From [Mycobacterium] nativiensis (GTDB taxonomy: Bacteria > Actinomycetota > Actinomycetes > Mycobacteriales > Mycobacteriaceae), in the NCBI RefSeq assembly GCF_020172685.1, contig NZ_CP083986.1:5128431-5183885 (forward strand): 55,455 nt of DNA, read 5' to 3'. The position numbers were made by a program, and so were the translations under genes. Under the pieces are notes generated by a model, which saw nothing but the letters and a program-made list of their open reading frames with translations, made no database searches and had not been told where the DNA came from. The stretch's first letter is position 1. Each line of letters opens with the position of its first letter. Shown here piece after piece: positions 40,542 through 49,711 of the stretch.

Positions 40542-42680
40542 GTGACCGCCACCCTGGACGTTCCCGAACAGAATCCCGACCTTGTCCTCGACCAGAGCGC
40601 CGATGACTACTGGAACCACTACCAACTGACCTTCGCGCTCTACAGCGTCAGCGACCGCGCCATCCCGTCCGCGTACGACGGACTCAAGCCCGGCCAGCGT
40701 CGGCTGCTCTACCAGATGCACGACTCGAAACTGCTGCCCGGCAATAAACCGCAGAAGTCCTCCAAGGTCTGCTCGGCCGTCACCGGCAACCTGCATCCGC
40801 ACGGCGGTGCGTCGATGTATGGGGCCGCAGCGCTGCTGGCCGCGGAGTTTCAACGCGTGAAAGTCATTGATGGCCAAGGGGCATTCCCCCGCATTCAGGG
40901 GGACATCCCCGCAGCCGACCGCTACACCGAGATGCGCTTGTCCGCACCGGGTGCGGCGCTGACCGCCGAACTCGACGATCACGCGGTGCCGATGGTCGCG
41001 ACGTTCGACGGCGAGTGGACCGAGCCGACCATGCTGCCGGCTCAGTGGCCCGTGCTGCTGTGCAACGGCGCCGTCGGTATCGCCGAGGGGTGGGCCACCA
41101 AGGTGCCCGCGCACAACCCCCGCGAGATCATGGCCGCCTGCCGGGCCCTGCTGGCCCGGCCGAACATGACCGACGACAGGTTGATGAAACTCATTCCCGG
41201 GCCCGACTGGGGATGCGGTTCGACGGTGGTCGGCGCCAGCGGGTTACGGGAATACATCACGACCGGTAAGGGAGCGTTCACGGTGCGCGGCACCGTGTCG
41301 GTCGACGGGAAGAACGTCATCGTCACCGAACTGCCGCCCGGTGTCGCCAGTTCGACTGTGCAGGACCGTATCCGGACGCTGGTGGAGTCCGGTGAACTCG
41401 CCGGTGTGGCCGACATGTCCGATCTGACCGACCGACGCAACGGGCTGCGGATCGTCGTCACCGCCAAACGCGGCCACAGTGCCGAGCAGATCCGTGACCA
41501 ACTGCTGGCCCTGACCCCGCTGGAATCGACGTTCGCCGCCAGCCTGGTCGCCCTGGACGAGAACCGGGTGCCGCGCTGGTGGTCGGTTCGCGAACTGATC
41601 AACGCGTTCCTGCACCTACGTGATTCGGTGGTGCTGCACCGCAGCGAGTACCGGCTGGAAAAGGTCACCGCCCGTAGGCATCTGGTCACCGGCCTGATGA
41701 CCATTCACCTGGACATCGACGCCGCGGTGGCGGTGATCCGGGGTTCGGACACCGTCGACGACGCCCGCCGCGGCCTGCAGGAGCGGTTCAAGATCGACGA
41801 GGAGCAGGCCAACTACGTTCTGGGACTGCAGCTTCGCCGGCTGACCAAGCTCGACGTGATCGAACTTCGGGCCGAAGCCGAGAAGCTGGACGCCGAGTTC
41901 GCGGAGCTGACCGAACTGGTGTCCAATGCCGACGCACGACGGGTGGTGATCGACAAAGAGCTGGTGGAGACCGCAAAACTGTTCAAAGGCGCCGAGTTCG
42001 ACCGTCGTACCGTACTGGACTTCGAGGCGACGCCGGTGACGGCGGGCGCCGACGAATCCGGGCCCCGCGAGCGCAAGGTCAACGCCTCCTGGCGTCTCGA
42101 CGACCGGGGTGTGTTCTCCGACAGCCACGGCGAGCTGCTCACATCCGGCCTGGGTTGGGCGGTGTGGACCGATGGCCGGATCAAGTTCACCACCGGTGGC
42201 GGTCTGCCGTACAAGACCCGCGATATCCCGGTGGCACCGGACATCACCGGACTGCTGCTCTCCGGGGTGCTGGCCGAGGGCCACCACCTGGCGCTGGTGA
42301 CCCGGCGCGGGAAGATTCTGCGCATCGACCCGGCCGCGGTGAATCCGCAGGGTATTGCCGGCAACGGCGTCGCCGGAGTCAAATTGGCAGCCGATGGTGA
42401 CGAGGTGATCGCGGCGCTACCGGTTACGTGCGGTAACGGGGAAGCCATTTTGTCGATCGCCGAAAAGAGTTGGAAAGTCACCGAAGTCGCCGATATTCCG
42501 GTCAAGGGCCGCGGCGGTGCGGGCGTCGGGTTCCACCCGTTCGTCAAGGGCGAGGACACTCTGCTCTCGGCGTCGATTTCGGCGGCCGGGTTCGTGCGGG
42601 GCGCGAAGTCGGTGCGGGCTGAGAGCCGGGCGAAGGCTTCGGTGAAGGGCGCCGGTGCTGACGTGACACCGGCGGGATAG
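40542..42680 (+). CDS. topoM: Atypical type II topoisomerase, GyrA/ParC-like subunit (TopoM-like)
   Basis: A 712-residue A subunit: N-terminal winged-helix/tower with KPGQRRLLYQM and KVCSAVTGNLHPHGG, catalytic Tyr128 in AADRYTEMRLS, coiled-coil, and a C-terminal beta-propeller-like region. It is shorter than GyrA and lacks an obvious GyrA-box. Together with the upstream gene it should form the TopoN/TopoM heterotetramer. Start GTG 40542 follows GGAGAAGAA. Expression is likely from the promoter before 38499. Confidence 0.87.
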   Translation: MTATLDVPEQNPDLVLDQSADDYWNHYQLTFALYSVSDRAIPSAYDGLKPGQRRLLYQMHDSKLLPGNKPQKSSKVCSAVTGNLHPHGGASMYGAAALLAAEFQRVKVIDGQGAFPRIQGDIPAADRYTEMRLSAPGAALTAELDDHAVPMVATFDGEWTEPTMLPAQWPVLLCNGAVGIAEGWATKVPAHNPREIMAACRALLARPNMTDDRLMKLIPGPDWGCGSTVVGASGLREYITTGKGAFTVRGTVSVDGKNVIVTELPPGVASSTVQDRIRTLVESGELAGVADMSDLTDRRNGLRIVVTAKRGHSAEQIRDQLLALTPLESTFAASLVALDENRVPRWWSVRELINAFLHLRDSVVLHRSEYRLEKVTARRHLVTGLMTIHLDIDAAVAVIRGSDTVDDARRGLQERFKIDEEQANYVLGLQLRRLTKLDVIELRAEAEKLDAEFAELTELVSNADARRVVIDKELVETAKLFKGAEFDRRTVLDFEATPVTAGADESGPRERKVNASWRLDDRGVFSDSHGELLTSGLGWAVWTDGRIKFTTGGGLPYKTRDIPVAPDITGLLLSGVLAEGHHLALVTRRGKILRIDPAAVNPQGIAGNGVAGVKLAADGDEVIAALPVTCGNGEAILSIAEKSWKVTEVADIPVKGRGGAGVGFHPFVKGEDTLLSASISAAGFVRGAKSVRAESRAKASVKGAGADVTPAG

Positions 42681-42733
42681 CGCCCGCTGGTCAGGTTTGG
42701 CTTTCGGTTCGGCTGGCTACCGTCGATGCTGTG

Positions 42734-44245
42734 ATGGTGGCGAGATCGTGCATCACCCGGGCCTGCGCCGTAGGAGCCGTCGCGGTCGTACTTGCGGTCG
42801 TCCCGTCATGCGGCCACCCGGGACACCCGCCGCCGGCCAGCACCCCGTCCGCCACGGTGCCCGCCGTACCTCGTGAAGACGCGCCCTACCTGCCTCGTGA
42901 GGAGTTGGTCGCGCCGGTCTCTGCGCTGATGAACGACGCGATCGCGGTTCCCCGGCTGCCGGGTGCGGTAGTCCGGATCGGGCACGCCGGCGCGATCGTG
43001 TTCAGTCAGGCCTTCGGCGCGCGCAAGCTCGCGGACGAACCGGGGCTCGACGGAGCGCCCGCACCCGCCGAGCCGATGACCGAGGACACGATCTTCGACA
43101 TCGCGTCGTTGACGAAGTGTCTCGCGACGGCTGTGGCGGTCCTGCAACTCTATGAACAGGGCCGGGTCCAGATCGACGAACCCGTCCAGACCTACCTGCC
43201 GGAGTTCAACGAGACCAACGACCCCCGACGCGCCCACGTGACGCTACGCATGCTGCTCACCCACACCTCGGGCATCGGTGGCGATCTGAGCCACCAAGGT
43301 CCGTGGGGCCTGACCGAGGCCGACAAGGCCGGCGGTGTTCACCGGGCGCTGACCGCACCGCTGGAGTTCGGCCCCGGCGAGATATTCCACTACTCGGACA
43401 TCGGATTCATCATCCTAGGCGCGCTGGTCGAGAAAATGACCGGCCAAGCGTTGGACTCCTACGTGCGGGACAACGTCTTTGCGCCGCTGGGCATGACCGA
43501 CACCCGCTATCTGCCCGCCGCCAGAGCCTGCGGCCCGCACCAGATCCGCGGTACCGCCATCGCATTCGACGCGAACCCCTCCCCAGACGGCGAATGTTCG
43601 GCGGGTAGGTGGAACACCGACCTGTTGGCCCGCATCGCGCCGACGGCGCACGACGAAGACACCCCCGAGATCAACCCCGACTACGACCAGCTGCTACGCG
43701 GCACCGTGAACGACCCGACGGCACGCCGCATGGGCGGGGTGGCCGGCAGCGCCGGGGTGTTCTCGACCGCCGCCGACATCGGCAGGTACGCCCAGGCCCT
43801 ACTCGATCGACTCGCCGGGCGGCCGAGCCCCTTTCCGCTGCGGCAGTCGACCCTGGAATTGATGACCACACCCCAGCAACCCGGGCACGACCCGGCACAG
43901 CTCGCCGCCGCGAACGCCGCTGCGCGAGAGGCGAATGCAACAACCCCCAATACGATCGATCCGCTGCTCGCCGCGAACTATCCGGCGATCAGCGGACACG
44001 ATCTCCGCGGCCTCGGCTGGGACATCGACACCCCCCACTCCCGGCCGCGCGGCATGATCTTTCCGATCGGCAGTTTCGGGCACACCGGGTTCACCGGAGT
44101 GACGCTGTGGATCGACCCGGGGTCGGACACCTACGTGATCGTGCTCGCCAACGTGATCCATCAGCGCGGCGGTCCGCCCATCGCGGGGCTCAGCGGCGAT
44201 GTGGCCACCGTGACCGGCCGGGCACTGCATCTGTACGGCAACTAA
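42734..44245 (+). CDS. Serine hydrolase, beta-lactamase/PBP-like family
   Basis: A 503-residue exported protein with a hydrophobic N terminus ending VVPSC; this Cys may be a lipidation site although Pro at -2 is unusual. Active-site motifs: SLTK (Ser125, Lys128), YSD in FHYSDIGFI replacing YxN, and GHTGFTG replacing KTG. Length and motifs suit class-C-type esterases or D-peptidases. GTG 42731 lies directly ahead of the ATG and is an alternative start. Its end overlaps the convergent alpha/beta hydrolase gene by four bases. Confidence 0.82.
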   Translation: MVARSCITRACAVGAVAVVLAVVPSCGHPGHPPPASTPSATVPAVPREDAPYLPREELVAPVSALMNDAIAVPRLPGAVVRIGHAGAIVFSQAFGARKLADEPGLDGAPAPAEPMTEDTIFDIASLTKCLATAVAVLQLYEQGRVQIDEPVQTYLPEFNETNDPRRAHVTLRMLLTHTSGIGGDLSHQGPWGLTEADKAGGVHRALTAPLEFGPGEIFHYSDIGFIILGALVEKMTGQALDSYVRDNVFAPLGMTDTRYLPAARACGPHQIRGTAIAFDANPSPDGECSAGRWNTDLLARIAPTAHDEDTPEINPDYDQLLRGTVNDPTARRMGGVAGSAGVFSTAADIGRYAQALLDRLAGRPSPFPLRQSTLELMTTPQQPGHDPAQLAAANAAAREANATTPNTIDPLLAANYPAISGHDLRGLGWDIDTPHSRPRGMIFPIGSFGHTGFTGVTLWIDPGSDTYVIVLANVIHQRGGPPIAGLSGDVATVTGRALHLYGN

Positions 44246-45174
44246 GGCGTTGCGGGCCCGATGAAGTCGACGCCCGCGCGAATCGCGGGGCGATGCCGCA
44301 AGATTCGGAAATGTGCCAGCCGGCCGAGTCCGGACGTCGTCATCAATTGTGCGCCCGGCCAGGACGCGACGACCTTCTCACTGGTCGCATAGGGGGTGTC
44401 GGGGTCATCGGGGTCGTGGATGAGCAGCAGCGGCGGATAGTCGGTGCGCTCGGCGATCCGGACCATGTTGGTGTCCTCCAGCGACATGCCGATCCGGCGT
44501 TCAAGACGTCGATGCAGGCCGGTGCGGATCCGTCGACCGAAGTTGTGTCGCGCAGCGAACAGATCCAGGTAGATCGGGAACTCACCCATCGGCGCGAGGA
44601 ACACCAACCGCTCGACCGTCGCGCCCCACGACACCGCGAATGCGGTCGCGTTAGACCCCAGGGAGTGGGCGACCACCGCGCGGGCCGGCCCGTGCGTCCG
44701 GATCATGGCCGCAACCGCCTCGGCACACTCAATGGCGGTGGTGCGACCGGGTGCGAGTGCGCCCGGCTCAGACTCGTTATGGCTCGGCAGGTCGAACGCG
44801 ATAACACGGTGGCCGGATTCGACGAGAGGTTTGATGAACATCCCCAGATGCGGGCGACGCCCGCCCCAGCCGTGCACCAGATAGACCGTCGGCCCCTCGC
44901 CCCAGGACTCGCCGACGATCCGGTGCCCGTCCCAGCGCGCTTCCAGCGGCTGGCCGGGCGGGACGCCGGGCGGCATACGCAGGCTGGACTCGATGACCGG
45001 CGGGGTGCACCACAGTTCAGTCGCCCACCGCGATCCGATTGCGGGCGCGACCCGCTCCAGCAGCCAGAACAGCCGACGCACCCGAGGGGCGACCGGCGGC
45101 TGGACACCGGAGCCCTCCGGGTCGAGAACAATCGGGCCGGCAGAACCACCGCCCGTTGATGCAATGGGTTTCAT
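44242..45174 (-). CDS. Alpha/beta-fold hydrolase
   Basis: A 310-residue hydrolase: VYLVHGWGGRRPHLGMF, FDLPSHNES, nucleophile loop VVAHSLGSNA (Ser in H-S-L-G), acid in LLIHDPDDPDTPY and a His in GRLAHFRIL. The lid region carries a basic helix. No signal peptide. ATG 45174 is chosen from codon pattern; no strong ribosome site is visible. It ends by overlapping the convergent serine hydrolase. Substrate unknown. Confidence 0.8.
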   Translation of the reverse strand: MKPIASTGGGSAGPIVLDPEGSGVQPPVAPRVRRLFWLLERVAPAIGSRWATELWCTPPVIESSLRMPPGVPPGQPLEARWDGHRIVGESWGEGPTVYLVHGWGGRRPHLGMFIKPLVESGHRVIAFDLPSHNESEPGALAPGRTTAIECAEAVAAMIRTHGPARAVVAHSLGSNATAFAVSWGATVERLVFLAPMGEFPIYLDLFAARHNFGRRIRTGLHRRLERRIGMSLEDTNMVRIAERTDYPPLLLIHDPDDPDTPYATSEKVVASWPGAQLMTTSGLGRLAHFRILRHRPAIRAGVDFIGPATP

Positions 45175-45271
45175 TTCGGGCCGAGTGGGTGGGGGTTTCG
45201 TTGGGTCGGGCACTTTATTGAGATTAGCGAGATGACGCGGTCTGGGCCATCGTCGGGCTGGTAGGTGGTGT

Positions 45272-46072
45272 TCAGCCAAACGACCGCGGCTCCCAGACGG
45301 CTCTGCCGTCGCGACCCGCCTTTCGTGCCAACCGGTGATTGCGGCCCCGAAGTAGCCGAAGCTGCAACACCGATTCGGTCCAGAACGTCCGGCGAACCGA
45401 TGACGTCCACGTTGAGTGGAACAGCTTCTTGGTCGCCGCCAATGCATCTGGTGACCGCTCGGCGAGTTGTGCCGCCAAATCCTGGGCGGCGGCAACGGGA
45501 TCGTCGGCAACCGAGGTGACCAGCCCGTACCCGAGGGCGTCAGTACCGGAGAATACTTCTGCCGTCATGGTCAGGCGTTTGGCCACATCCATGGGAAGCA
45601 GCTCGCGCAACGTGACGGCTCCGGTCATGTCGGGGATCAGGCCCCACTTGGCCTCCATGATCGAAAGCTTGCAGTCCGGCGTCGTGATCCGGAAGTCGGC
45701 GGCCAACGCCAACTGCAGGCCTCCGCCATAGCAATGGCCGTGCAGCGCGGCGATCACCGGAACCGGCAGCTCCCGCCAGGCCCAGCAGGCCTGCTGAAAC
45801 AGGTTGGTCTTCTGACCGGGAAACTTGCCGAAGTTGCGGACGCCGGCCAACCCGGTGAGCTTCGCTCCGGCGAAGTCAAGCCCGGTGCAGAACGCCCGAC
45901 CGTCGCCGCGCAGGATCACCGCGCGCATCGAACGGTCACGGGCCAGCTGATCGGGGACCGACGCCAGTGCGTGCAGCATCGGCAGGTCAAGGCTGTTCAT
46001 CTTGTCCGCTCGGTTCAGCGTCACGTGGGCGATGCCATCGACGACCTCAACCTTGATGCGTTCCTGTGTCAT
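45272..46072 (-). CDS. Enoyl-CoA hydratase (crotonase family)
   Basis: A 266-residue crotonase: HVTLNRADKMNSLD, GDGRAFCTGLDF, oxyanion region GHCYGGGLQLALAADFRITT, IMEAKWGLIPDMTGAVTL and AKRLTMTAEVFSG. The first Glu (MEAKWGL) is present; the second position has Thr/Met (AKRLTMTAE). The pattern is of EchA-type proteins with 'crotonase/enoyl-CoA hydratase family' naming. 97 bases separate it from the downstream hydrolase gene on the same strand. Specific acyl substrate unknown. Confidence 0.87.
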   Translation of the reverse strand: MTQERIKVEVVDGIAHVTLNRADKMNSLDLPMLHALASVPDQLARDRSMRAVILRGDGRAFCTGLDFAGAKLTGLAGVRNFGKFPGQKTNLFQQACWAWRELPVPVIAALHGHCYGGGLQLALAADFRITTPDCKLSIMEAKWGLIPDMTGAVTLRELLPMDVAKRLTMTAEVFSGTDALGYGLVTSVADDPVAAAQDLAAQLAERSPDALAATKKLFHSTWTSSVRRTFWTESVLQLRLLRGRNHRLARKAGRDGRAVWEPRSFG

Positions 46073-46258
46073 CGCGACAGGATAGAGCTAACTGCCCTGC
46101 GGCGGACAGGCCTGGAGCGGCGACCGTGGCGGACTTGTGCGCCGCGGCGCAGAACCTGCTCGTCGATGGCTTGTTCGCCCTGCCCGCACAAAGCTTGGAC
46201 ACCGGCGACGACGGCACCAAAGTTCAGCAGAACTCGATCCACCTGGTCGTGAGGCCGA

Positions 46259-46834
46259 TTACGGTCCCATAATGGCCAGACCCCAGTCGAGGTGGCCGTG
46301 CCATACGGTGGCGATGCGGCCGCCTTGGACGGCGGGCTTTGGATCGCCGATCGGACCACCGGCCGCACGGATTGCGGTGACGGTGGCATCCAGGTCAGCC
46401 GACCACAATGCCAGCCCAGCCAGCGCAGGCTCCGTTCCGCTGGCCACCACTTCGATGAAGGCCTCACCGGCACGGTAGAACGCCATTTCGGGACCTTTCG
46501 GCCCACGAGGATGAAAGCGTCGTCGCGGCGCAGTGCCCAATGCCGCGGTCAGAGCGGTGGTTCCCGTATCCAGGTCAGGCACCGTGTACACGACATGGTC
46601 GACGTGTGTCACCCCACATGGGTGATGCGCCGCACTGGTCATCGCCGGCAGGACCGCAGTCGGCACCCCGAGAGTTGCGACCTCGCCATGGATCTCATCG
46701 AAACCCCAAGAGCGGTCGCAGGTGAGCTCGCAGCGCACCTGCCCGATTTGGACCGAGCCATCGTTGACCGTGAATCCCAGTGCGGTCCATGCGCGCTCGT
46801 CGCCCGGCACGCCAAGGCACGTCAGAATCGCCAT
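46259..46834 (-). CDS. VOC / glyoxalase-like domain protein
   Basis: A 191-residue protein with a degenerate first half and a VOC second half: THVDHVVYTVPDLDTGTTAL, AALGTAPRRRFHPRGPKGP, EMAFYRAGEAFIEVVAS and LALWSADLDATVTAIRAAGG. His in VDHVV and Glu in FIEVV are candidate metal ligands. ATG 46834 has AGGG nine bases upstream; GTG 46840 is possible but worse spaced. Enzymatic activity cannot be assigned. Confidence 0.75.
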   Translation of the reverse strand: MAILTCLGVPGDERAWTALGFTVNDGSVQIGQVRCELTCDRSWGFDEIHGEVATLGVPTAVLPAMTSAAHHPCGVTHVDHVVYTVPDLDTGTTALTAALGTAPRRRFHPRGPKGPEMAFYRAGEAFIEVVASGTEPALAGLALWSADLDATVTAIRAAGGPIGDPKPAVQGGRIATVWHGHLDWGLAIMGP

Positions 46835-46956
46835 GGCCACTGACCCTACGTGGCACTCAGCCCATGCCGCCCGGTACGTCTACCCGGTGAGGAAAGACGC
46901 GTTGCGCTGGTCTCCGCAGAAGCCGGTTGTCTCACGTGGTGTCATCTGGGGCCTAT

Positions 46957-47655
46957 CTAGACGCCTAGTTGCGTAGCGAGATCTTCGAAGTCGGTGGCGT
47001 TGATGTCGAATTCGTCGCTGAACTCGATATCCGCCAGGACGGGATCTCCGTATTCCAATGGCCGCGCAACGAATGCCGTGGCGAATCCGAGCTGAGCCGC
47101 GGCACGTAAGTCGTACTTGTGGCTTGCCACCATCATGATGTCGTTGGGGTCGTGCCCGAGGTAGCGACTGGCCATCAGGTAAGTGCGCGGGTCCGGTTTG
47201 AACGCGGCAGCCATCTCGGCGGTGAAGATGGCGTGCCACGGCAGCTCGCCGCGGCGGGAGATTTCCACGATCGCACTGACGTCGGCATTGGAGAGAGTGG
47301 CCAACGTGTACTTCGTGCGAAGCCGAAGTAGCCCGGGCACGGCGTCAGGCCAGGGTTGCAGCCGGCGCCAAGCCCGGTTGAGTTCGACACGCTCGCTATC
47401 GGTCACCTCATCCAGCCCTGATTGCACCAGCAGTGCATCGAGTGCGGATCTGTACACCGAATCGATTGAGGTCCATGGGCCGGCCGTAGGCGTCAATGCC
47501 CCCACGGCGTCGAAATACGCTGCGCGCCAATCGTTGACGAACGTCGACCAGTCCTGTTCCGGATGCCGGCTCCCCAAAATCTGAACTGCAGCAGTTCGCA
47601 CCGTGCTGAAGAAATCTGTTGCGGTCCCCTGCACGTCAAATAGCAGAGCTCGCAC
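46957..47655 (-). CDS. HAD-superfamily hydrolase, haloacid dehalogenase type II-like
   Basis: A 232-residue HAD enzyme: nucleophile Asp7 in LLFDVQGTATD, motif II TLSNAD, Lys in FKPDPRTYL, and motif III/IV ASHKYDLRAAAQLGF. The layout with a helical cap (about 15-95) matches type II 2-haloacid dehalogenases and phosphatases. Most type II enzymes have Arg/Asn pocket residues that cannot be confirmed here, so a phosphatase role is possible. Start GTG 47655; a leaderless-type TAGGAT lies upstream but with eight-base spacing. Confidence 0.82.
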   Translation of the reverse strand: MRALLFDVQGTATDFFSTVRTAAVQILGSRHPEQDWSTFVNDWRAAYFDAVGALTPTAGPWTSIDSVYRSALDALLVQSGLDEVTDSERVELNRAWRRLQPWPDAVPGLLRLRTKYTLATLSNADVSAIVEISRRGELPWHAIFTAEMAAAFKPDPRTYLMASRYLGHDPNDIMMVASHKYDLRAAAQLGFATAFVARPLEYGDPVLADIEFSDEFDINATDFEDLATQLGV

Positions 47656-47739
47656 AGTCCTCGATCCTACGCGTCACGTTGACTGGCTTGATCTCGTCTG
47701 CGTCTCGGTGCAACCGCCTGCCGGGCTCATCCACCGGCA

Positions 47740-47796
47740 TGACACCTTCGTGAGACATATGACAAGGACGTGACACCGCCGCTGAGAAAATGACAC
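47740..47796. repeat. Six TGA-type hexamers phased at about one helical turn
   Basis: TGACAC (47740), TGAGAC (47751), TGACAA (47760), TGACAC (47771), TGAGAA (47783) and TGACAC (47791) recur with 8-12-base steps, mean about 10. They lie between the HAD gene start and the dnaB stop. Could be a protein-binding array or a decayed insertion-sequence end. Confidence 0.45.
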
Positions 47797-47827
47797 GCAG
47801 CGTGGGCCCCTACAAACAGCCGTCGCG

Positions 47828-49204
47828 TCAGTGCGCCATGTTCGTAAACCGCGACAAGTGCAGCTGATGCGCCACCGTCACCGTCTTCGTCGGCCCGTTA
47901 CGGTGCTTGGCCAGGATCAGATCGGCCTCGCCGCCGCGCGGGTCGTCGCGCTCGAACGCGTCTGGCCGATGTAAAAGTATCACCATATCCGCATCTTGCT
48001 CCAAACTTCCACTTTCGCGGAGATCGGACAGCATCGGCTTCTTGTCGGTGCGTTGCTCGGGCCCACGGTTGAGCTGGCTGAGCGCGATCACCGGAAGTTC
48101 CAGCTCCTTGGCCAGCAGCTTGAGCTGCCGGGAGAACTCCGAGACCTCGAGCTGGCGCGACTCGACCTTCTTGCCCGAGGACATCAGCTGCAGGTAGTCC
48201 ACCACCACCAGGCGCAGATCGGCCTTCTGCTTGAGCCGGCGGGCCTTGGCGCGGATCTCCATCATGGTCAGGTTCGGCGAGTCGTCGATGTAGAGCGGCG
48301 CCTCGCTGATCTCGCTCATCCGCCGCGCCAGCCGGGTCCAGTCGTCGTCAGTCATCCGGCCCGAGCGCATGTCACCGAGCTTGATCTTGGCCTCGGCCGA
48401 AAGCAGCCGCATCACGATCTCGGACTTGCCCATCTCCAGCGAGAAGAAGACGCTGGGCAGCCGGTTCTTGATCGAGCAGGATCGCATGAAATCCAAAGCG
48501 AGCGTTGACTTCCCCATACCCGGCCGCGCCGCAATGATGATCATCTGGCCCGCGTGCAGCCCGTTGGTCACCTCGTCGAGATCGGTGAAGCCGGTCGGCA
48601 CGCCGCGTGAGATGCCGCCGTGCGAGGCGATCGCATCGATCTCGTCCATGGTGGGCTGCAGCAGGTCTTCGAGCGGGACGAAGTCCTCGGAAGCACGCCG
48701 GTCAGCGACTTCGTAGATCTCGGCCTGGGCGCGGTCGACGATCTCAGCCACGTCGGCGCCCTCCGCGCCGGCGTAGCCGTACTGCACCACCCGGGTGCCC
48801 GCCTCCACCAGCCGCCGCAGGATCGCCTTCTCCGAGACGATCGTGGCGTAGTAGCCGGCGTTGGCCGCGGTCGGCACCGTGGAGATCAGCGTGTGCAGGT
48901 ACGGGGCGCCGCCCACCCGGCGCAACAGGCCGCGGCGGTCCAGTTCGGCGGCCACGGTCACCGCGTCGGCCGGCTCACCGCGCCCGTAAAGGTCCAGGAT
49001 CGCGTCGTAGATGTTCTGGTGCACCGGACGATAGAAGTCGCCGGGCCGCAGCCGCTCCAGCACGTCGGCGATGGCGTCCTTGGACAGCAGCATGCCCCCG
49101 AGCACCGACTGTTCAGCAGCTAAGTCCTGCGGCGGCTGGCGGCCGACATCTTCGCGGGGCGGCTCTTCGAGCTCATGGTGCCCACGATCGTCGACAACTG
49201 CCAT
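47828..49204 (-). CDS. dnaB: Replicative DNA helicase DnaB
   Basis: A 458-residue hexameric helicase: N-terminal DnaG-binding domain from QDLAAEQSVLGGMLLSKDAI, linker, then a RecA-like motor with Walker A RPGMGKST (227-234), Walker B VVVDYLQLMSSG and the C-terminal AKHRNGPTKTV. The reading frame is uninterrupted at all usual intein positions, unlike M. tuberculosis DnaB. Start ATG 49204 has AAGGAGG at eight bases. It follows rplI after a terminator and a 500-base gap, so it probably has its own promoter. Confidence 0.97.
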   Translation of the reverse strand: MAVVDDRGHHELEEPPREDVGRQPPQDLAAEQSVLGGMLLSKDAIADVLERLRPGDFYRPVHQNIYDAILDLYGRGEPADAVTVAAELDRRGLLRRVGGAPYLHTLISTVPTAANAGYYATIVSEKAILRRLVEAGTRVVQYGYAGAEGADVAEIVDRAQAEIYEVADRRASEDFVPLEDLLQPTMDEIDAIASHGGISRGVPTGFTDLDEVTNGLHAGQMIIIAARPGMGKSTLALDFMRSCSIKNRLPSVFFSLEMGKSEIVMRLLSAEAKIKLGDMRSGRMTDDDWTRLARRMSEISEAPLYIDDSPNLTMMEIRAKARRLKQKADLRLVVVDYLQLMSSGKKVESRQLEVSEFSRQLKLLAKELELPVIALSQLNRGPEQRTDKKPMLSDLRESGSLEQDADMVILLHRPDAFERDDPRGGEADLILAKHRNGPTKTVTVAHQLHLSRFTNMAH

Positions 49205-49659
49205 ACGCCCCGCCTCCTTCGCAGCACGCTCGAACGTCTATTCGACGTTGATGCCCCCACACGCTATTCGTGGGCTATGACATCTCGGACACCCCCGCCG
49301 CGTCGTGCCGGATTGACGGTAGGCGTTGCTGGCGGCGGTACCAAACGGGCTTGTTCACAAAGGTGTGGATGACATGTGCACACCGGTCCCCCACTTGTTT
49401 GGGATGGTGGGGAAGACCTGTGGATGGTTGTTCCTTGGTTCGTCATCACCGCAGGTAAGCGCACCACACTGTGACGTCCGAGCTGTGGAGGAGAATCCCT
49501 TCGGCGTGTCGTTTCGGGTTGACACCTTGGGCGTGTTGTCTTGCCGACGGGTAGACACCGTTCCACAACCAGGTGAACTGCGCCCGGGAGGCCGGGTGTG
49601 GGAAAAGTTAGCCAGAGTTAACTGAAGTTAACTGGAATTCGGGCGCAGCCGGGCACAGC
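49205..49659. other. 455-base dnaB upstream region with DnaA-box-like sites
   Basis: No gene is supportable; M. tuberculosis has Rv0057 in this place but no frame here resembles a conserved protein. Near-matches to DnaA boxes occur: TTGTTCACA at 49351-49359 (one change from TTGTCCACA), TGTGGATGA at 49364-49372 (one change from TGTGGATAA) and TGTGGATGG at 49419-49427. The stretch should hold the dnaB promoter. Confidence 0.4.
49616..49633. repeat. Tandem AGTTAACT palindromes
   Basis: AGTTAACT occurs at 49616-49623 and again at 49626-49633, a ten-base period, with a related AGTTAGCC just before. Each copy is a perfect 8-bp palindrome. It lies between the rplI terminator and the dnaB upstream region. 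Confidence 0.55.
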
Positions 49660-49698
49660 AAAGCCCCGGTGGTGCCGATCAGGCTCCACCGGGGCTTT
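49660..49698 (-). terminator. Strong hairpin terminator after rplI
   Basis: AAAGCCCCGGTGG (49660-49672) and CCACCGGGGCTTT (49686-49698) pair perfectly over 13 bp with a 13-base loop, starting 13 bases beyond the rplI stop. On the minus strand the stem ends in TTT, a short but plausible intrinsic terminator; the stem also works on the other strand. Confidence 0.85.
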
Positions 49699-49711
49699 CT
49701 GGGATGCGTAC

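Noticed and set aside
39627..41114. Long minus-strand open frame across the topoisomerase genes
   Set aside because: Antisense to two genes with complete catalytic motifs; repetitive His/Arg/Gly composition is typical of shadow frames.
46066..46272. 68-codon plus-strand frame between crotonase and VOC genes
   Set aside because: No motif, no ribosome site, overlaps the promoter region of the crotonase; treated as intergenic.
47828..49204. Intein in dnaB
   Set aside because: The frame runs without insertion through the Walker A region and other usual sites.
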